From positions 1 through 42,729 of the IMG/VR virus record IMGVR_UViG_3300046825_000021: DNA of 42,729 nt. One strand, 5' to 3'. This document shows, piece by piece, positions 39,850 to 42,729 of this stretch. Position 1 is the stretch's first letter. Every line of letters begins with the position of its first letter. Source of the DNA: a virus. Made by a program: the position numbers and the translations under genes. The notes below the pieces were generated by a model that was not told the origin of the DNA, did not search any database, and was given only the letters and a program-made list of their open reading frames with translations.

Positions 39850-40268
39850 GGCCGCACCACCCGATCCGCCACCAGCAACCCAGCCGGCCCCGGATGGCAG
39901 TACGCCCGCACGGGCTCCATGGACAGGAACCCGGCGCAGCTCGCCGCCACCTTCCCGGCCGGGCAGACCACGTACAGCGGCCGGATCTCGCCCGGCTGGA
40001 TCACGGCCAGGACCACGCCGAACCGGTCCACTTGCCCTTGCCGCCCCGAGAGGTCGACCGCGGTGCGCAGCAGGTTCGCCGTGCCCTGGTCCACGGTCAG
40101 GGAGACCAGAATCTCCCCGATCGACTCCGGGCGGGCAGCCACGACGCCGTCGACGGGGGTGTCTGTGAGCTTGGCCCCCGTGAACAAGCCGGCGCCGAGC
40201 TGGCGCGCGGCGGTGCAGCCGGTGAGCAAAAACGAGATGGCCAGGATAAAAACCAGGGTCTTACGCAT
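39846..40268 (-). CDS. lipoprotein, 140 aa
   Basis: MRKTLVFILAISFLLTGCTA has a signal peptide and the lipobox LLTGC, so the Cys would be lipidated. The mature part is mixed beta, with DQGTANLLRTAVDLSGRQGQVDRFGVVLAV and two more Cys (VVCPAGKVAASCAG) that might form a disulfide. An outer-membrane spanin is one possibility, but the gene is far from the lysozyme, and superinfection exclusion is another. It overlaps the gene before it by eight bases. Confidence 0.65.
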   Translation of the reverse strand: MRKTLVFILAISFLLTGCTAARQLGAGLFTGAKLTDTPVDGVVAARPESIGEILVSLTVDQGTANLLRTAVDLSGRQGQVDRFGVVLAVIQPGEIRPLYVVCPAGKVAASCAGFLSMEPVRAYCHPGPAGLLVADRVVRP

Positions 40269-40518
40269 CGCTGTTCTCCTCTTTTAGACCTGCGAAGACA
40301 TCGTCCTTCGCCTGCCGGTCCTGCCAGGCCGAAAACTGCTTGCGGAGCTGGCGGGTGATCGCGTCGGCGAAAATGGGGCTTTTCTCCAGCTCCTCGCGCA
40401 GACTTTGCTGCGAGAGGCCCATCTTCGCGGCCAGGCGCCGGAGCACCTCGGCCTGGACGGCGGGCATCTGGAGCAGAATGCCGGCGCGGGTGCGCTTCGG
40501 CTTGGTCGTCGGTTCCAT
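40261..40518 (-). CDS. small basic helical protein, 85 aa
   Basis: ATG 40518 has CAGGAG at the right distance; a GTG at 40584 in the same frame would add 22 residues and overlap the RusA stop. The N-terminus is basic (TTKPKRTRAGIL) and MPAVQAEVLRRLAAKMGLSQQSLREEL looks like a helix-turn-helix-like stretch. The second half is helical. Possibly DNA-binding; not recognised. Confidence 0.55.
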   Translation of the reverse strand: MEPTTKPKRTRAGILLQMPAVQAEVLRRLAAKMGLSQQSLREELEKSPIFADAITRQLRKQFSAWQDRQAKDDVFAGLKEENSDA

Positions 40519-40580
40519 TCGTTCACTCCTGTAGTTTTCAGCGAGGACTCCCGGCGCCACGGGATTCTCGTCGGCGTCGC

Positions 40581-41180
40581 TCACGGCCGAACCTCCAGTG
40601 CGCGAACCTGCACCTCGACGTACGGCGCTTCGCCCTGCGCCGCAACGATCTTCTCGCAGGTGGTGCGCGACACCTGCGCATCGTCGAACCAGAGCACGCC
40701 CTTCGCTGCGTCCTTCACCGCCTTGGTCACGTTGTCCGCATCCGGCCGCTTGGTGTGCCACGACCGCCTGACGGGCTCACGTTTCCGGTGCGCCGACTTC
40801 GGGCAGGTGAAGACGGCGGTGATGTGGAGCTCGACGGGGCCGGCGAGAATCGACTCCAGCGGGCCTGGAAAGCGAACGCTGAGCATGTGGCTCTGCGCGG
40901 TCGCCTTCCAGGTCTTCGCCACCTTCGGATCGTAGACGAACGCTCGGCCCGTCTTCTGGTTCACCGCCGCCCGCGCCCGGGGTTGCGCGAAGGGTTCGCC
41001 AGGGATGCGGATCGTGAGCCAGGAAGGGGCTGACGGCGCGAGCTGCTCGCGCTCACCGGCGGTAAGGCCGAGTCGGCCGAGACGCTGTTCCGCAGAGCCT
41101 CCTGGCTGAAGGTCGAAGGGATCGTATCCCGTTTCGTCCAGCGCGTCCTCGATGTTGCGGGCCGCTTCAAAAGGGCTCAT
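40581..41180 (-). CDS. rusA: RusA-family Holliday junction resolvase
   Basis: A 199-residue protein whose C-terminal 130 residues fit RusA: IPGEPFAQPRARAAVNQKTG, then HTKRPDADNVTKAVKDAAKGVLWFDDAQV with the catalytic Asp residues (D-x-D and D-D), and KIVAAQGEAPYVEVQV. The N-terminal 55 residues are an extra helical arm. It cuts four-way junctions, here in the late unit close to packaging, where branched concatemers must be resolved before TerL acts. ATG overlaps the previous stop. Confidence 0.88.
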   Translation of the reverse strand: MSPFEAARNIEDALDETGYDPFDLQPGGSAEQRLGRLGLTAGEREQLAPSAPSWLTIRIPGEPFAQPRARAAVNQKTGRAFVYDPKVAKTWKATAQSHMLSVRFPGPLESILAGPVELHITAVFTCPKSAHRKREPVRRSWHTKRPDADNVTKAVKDAAKGVLWFDDAQVSRTTCEKIVAAQGEAPYVEVQVRALEVRP

Positions 41181-41542
41181 TCGTCGTCCTCCTCGTCGTC
41201 CGGTCCCCACTCGCTCGGACCAGCGCCGGCAGTCACCTTCCGGATCCGGATCTTCCCCTTCGGCCGGCCATCCGTCCTCTTCGCCTTCACTTTGGCCGCG
41301 CCGGGCTCGATCCACAGGTCCGCGCCGTCGACCTTGTAGTGGTCTATGCCGCGCACCCGCAGCGCCGCACCGGCAGCCTCTTTAACTTTCGCCTCAGCCT
41401 CCTTTGCTTGCTTGGTGGCGTCCTGCGCCTCCACGGTCTCCAACCACAACGCGTGCAGCTCCGGGTCCCGGTCCTGGCTCGCGGTGATCGGCTTGCCGTC
41501 CTCCGCGAGAATCTCGGCCTGCTGCGGCTTCTTGCGTGGCAT
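41177..41542 (-). CDS. Lys/Ala/Glu-rich helical protein, 121 aa
   Basis: AGGAG before the ATG. The first half is a charged helix (ELHALWLETVEAQDATKQAKEAEAKVKEAAGAALRVR). Next comes a basic segment (KVKAKRTDGRPKGKIRIRK) and a strongly acidic end (PDDEEDDE). It could bind nucleic acid in the late-unit start. No family recognised. ATGA overlap with rusA. Confidence 0.6.
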   Translation of the reverse strand: MPRKKPQQAEILAEDGKPITASQDRDPELHALWLETVEAQDATKQAKEAEAKVKEAAGAALRVRGIDHYKVDGADLWIEPGAAKVKAKRTDGRPKGKIRIRKVTAGAGPSEWGPDDEEDDE

Positions 41543-41545
41543 GGC

Positions 41546-41893
41546 TCAGTCTCCTGTGGGCATCACGGTTGCCGCGCCGAACTGGGTAGCGGCCGGAACG
41601 TCGGCGAGCGTGGAGGCGGGGATGAGGACGTGCTCGACCTCGGGGTAGATCACCTCCGCGGCGGACATAGCGGCCTTCGCCAGACCCGTGAGGTTCTCGG
41701 CCGTGACGCCGGTGGCTATATCGCCCGTATCCCAGCTGGCGTCCTCGCTGAGAATTTTCAGCAGCTCCTCGGCCAGGTACTGCCGGCGGCGGTCCCACTC
41801 CCACTCGGTTGGGTCGGGAACAACAGGCGGCACGGGGCCACTGTAATACCCCAGGTTCGCTCTGCGACGCTTCAGACGGTTGATCTCGGACAT
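41546..41893 (-). CDS. first gene of the leftward unit, 115 aa
   Basis: The ATG at 41893 lies seven bases after GGAAAGGAG and about 20 bases after the -10 of the late promoter; an in-frame earlier start would overlap the promoter. The product has a basic N-terminus (NRLKRRRANLGYYSG) and a helical body (RRRQYLAEELLKILSED, GLAKAAMSAAEVIYPEVEHVLIPAS). Function unknown. Confidence 0.65.
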   Translation of the reverse strand: MSEINRLKRRRANLGYYSGPVPPVVPDPTEWEWDRRRQYLAEELLKILSEDASWDTGDIATGVTAENLTGLAKAAMSAAEVIYPEVEHVLIPASTLADVPAATQFGAATVMPTGD

Positions 41894-41912
41894 GCGCTCT
41901 CCTTTCCCGCCC

Positions 41913-41941
41913 ATAATGGCGAACAATATGACACCTGTCAA
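41913..41941 (-). promoter_or_regulatory. main leftward promoter, sigma70 consensus-like
   Basis: On the minus strand TTGACA (6 of 6) at 41936-41941, 17 bases, and CATTAT at 41913-41918. The message would begin near 41906, thirteen bases before the first ATG, so the leader holds just the ribosome site. Strong match suggests host RNA polymerase uses it without phage factors. Confidence 0.75.
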
Positions 41942-42001
41942 GTCCCACGCGGCTTATCCTCGACCTGAGCACATGGCTTGACCGGCTGGGGCCGGAGCGC
42001 C

Positions 42002-42220
42002 ATGCTCGCTGGCGTGAGCGCTCACAGCTACGAGGCGATCTACGGCGGCGGGACCACCTGCCCCGATGGATACCTGCGGTGCGACGCTCTTCTACAGCCC
42101 GCCACGGGAGCACGCCGGCCGCCTGCCCCGGGGGACCACGAGCACACCGGGACCGCTCCCGACGAGGGGGATGCTCCACGGCACCAGGATCAGGCCGGCA
42201 CCTCCCCGGAAGCCGAGTAG
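42002..42220 (+). CDS. possible small Cys/His protein, 72 aa
   Basis: An ATG preceded by GGAG opens a frame with GGTTCPDGYLRCDAL and GDHEHTG, a C-x5-C ... H-x-H arrangement that could bind zinc, and an acidic C-terminus. Third codon positions are mostly G or C, like the genes. No good promoter was found and the region is otherwise non-coding, so it may be spurious. The remaining stretch to 42567 has no convincing gene. Confidence 0.3.
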   Translation: MLAGVSAHSYEAIYGGGTTCPDGYLRCDALLQPATGARRPPAPGDHEHTGTAPDEGDAPRHQDQAGTSPEAE

Positions 42221-42227
42221 GGACGCA

Positions 42228-42489
42228 GGGAGGCAGGAGGACGCGGTCCGGGCGTGGTTAGCGCCTGGACACCTCCTGCCTCCCAAGACCGGGGACGGCG
42301 AGGGGCCAACGGGTAAACCGCGGGCCGGGACCGCCGACCTACTCAACTCGCAGGTGCAACCCCTGGAGAACAGAGCCCGGCCGGGACAGGCCACCTGCAA
42401 CAGGGGTAAGCCGCGCCGCAAGGCTACGTTGCGACGGCTGCGGAGTACCTCTGGGGTTAGGGGGCTCTGTCGCTTCGCGAGGAGCACCC
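42228..42489 (+). ncRNA. candidate structured RNA in the gene-free region
   Basis: The 13-base arm GGGAGGCAGGAGG (42228-42240) pairs perfectly with 42272-42284. Inside it GTCC-G-GGCG pairs with CGCC-T-GGAC around a seven-base loop, the middle pair being a G-U wobble on the + strand. Downstream, CAGGTG (42351-42356) matches CACCTG (42392-42397), and CCCCTG (42360-42365) matches CAGGGG (42401-42406); the order makes a possible pseudoknot. A further hairpin spans 42461-42489. No known RNA class was recognised. It could instead be a replication origin or packaging site with folded DNA. Confidence 0.45.
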
Positions 42490-42567
42490 TGCCCCGGCTC
42501 GGGTTGTTCGTGAAGGGCGATTCCCGACCCCTTGGAATTTATCCCCGGCAATTCTGTGCGGAGAGAC

Positions 42568-42729
42568 CATCCCCGACACCGGCGGCGCCGGTCGGACCCC
42601 TCCCCCCCCTCAAGATCGGGTCGGACCCCCTACATATTGTGGCTGCACAACGAACGGTGCAACAATAATCTGCGGCATCAGCCTGTAAAGCATGGCGTAA
42701 GCACTTGTCTGCCCTTGGCTTAGCAGTGA
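42568..42729. repeat. right copy of the 162-base terminal overlap
   Basis: Same sequence as 1-162 except A at 42615 in place of T at 48. It carries the two GGTCGGACCCC repeats at 42590-42600 and 42619-42629. The gene-free area 42490-42567 just before it shows nothing recognisable. Confidence 0.9.

Noticed and set aside
42092-42487. Minus-strand frame of 131 residues
   Set aside because: No ribosome site, poor protein-like composition, and it runs through the perfect 13-pair stem.
1-42729. CRISPR array, reverse transcriptase/diversity-generating element, insertion sequence, integrase
   Set aside because: No regularly spaced repeats, RT motif, transposase or recombinase was found on either strand.

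Overview
The window is a complete or nearly complete genome of a tailed double-stranded DNA phage, probably a podovirus. It has a TerL-type terminase, a very long (about 800 residue) P22-like portal, a scaffold, a major capsid protein, an adaptor, a gp10-like propeller, three large internal/ejection-type proteins and a holin/T4-type lysozyme pair. No integrase, repressor, polymerase, helicase or CRISPR array was recognised. Bases 1-162 recur at 42568-42729 with one mismatch (48/42615), so the sequence closes into a circle of about 42.57 kb. The DNA is strongly GC-rich, genes are packed with ATGA/GTGA overlaps, and start signals are Shine-Dalgarno type. A lipoprotein and sigma70-like promoters suggest a diderm bacterial host, which cannot be named from the sequence.

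Layout. Two transcription units diverge from a gene-poor region of about 1 kb (41942 to 42567, then 1 to 450) and meet head-on at 10.05 kb. The rightward unit (452-10054) starts at a promoter at 367-396. It carries small unknown proteins, an Ala-repeat protein, a YqaJ exonuclease and Bet/RecT annealase pair, two PUA/ASCH-fold proteins with a strongly structured non-coding stretch between them, a cytosine-5 DNA methyltransferase, a replication-type protein, several small zinc-binding-type proteins and an adenine-N6 methyltransferase. The leftward unit (41893 down to 10047) starts at a near-consensus promoter at 41913-41941. It runs through small proteins and a RusA resolvase, packaging genes (TerL, portal), lysis, scaffold and capsid, adaptor and tail genes, and ends with three large internal virion-type proteins.

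Insertions and RNA. A two-gene rightward cassette (13745-14521) with its own promoter interrupts the leftward unit just before the last large gene, as a phage moron would. A tRNA-fMet-like gene (38177-38248, complement) lies inside the 3' end of a papain-like gene. Two regions, 4875-5295 and 42228-42489, are packed with perfect hairpins whose G-U wobbles favour transcription of the + strand. I regard them as candidate undescribed phage non-coding RNAs.

How it works together (inference). The early unit supplies recombination-dependent DNA processing and two DNA methylation activities. The late unit resolves branched DNA (RusA), packages it, builds a short-tailed virion and lyses the cell. Replication must lean on host enzymes.
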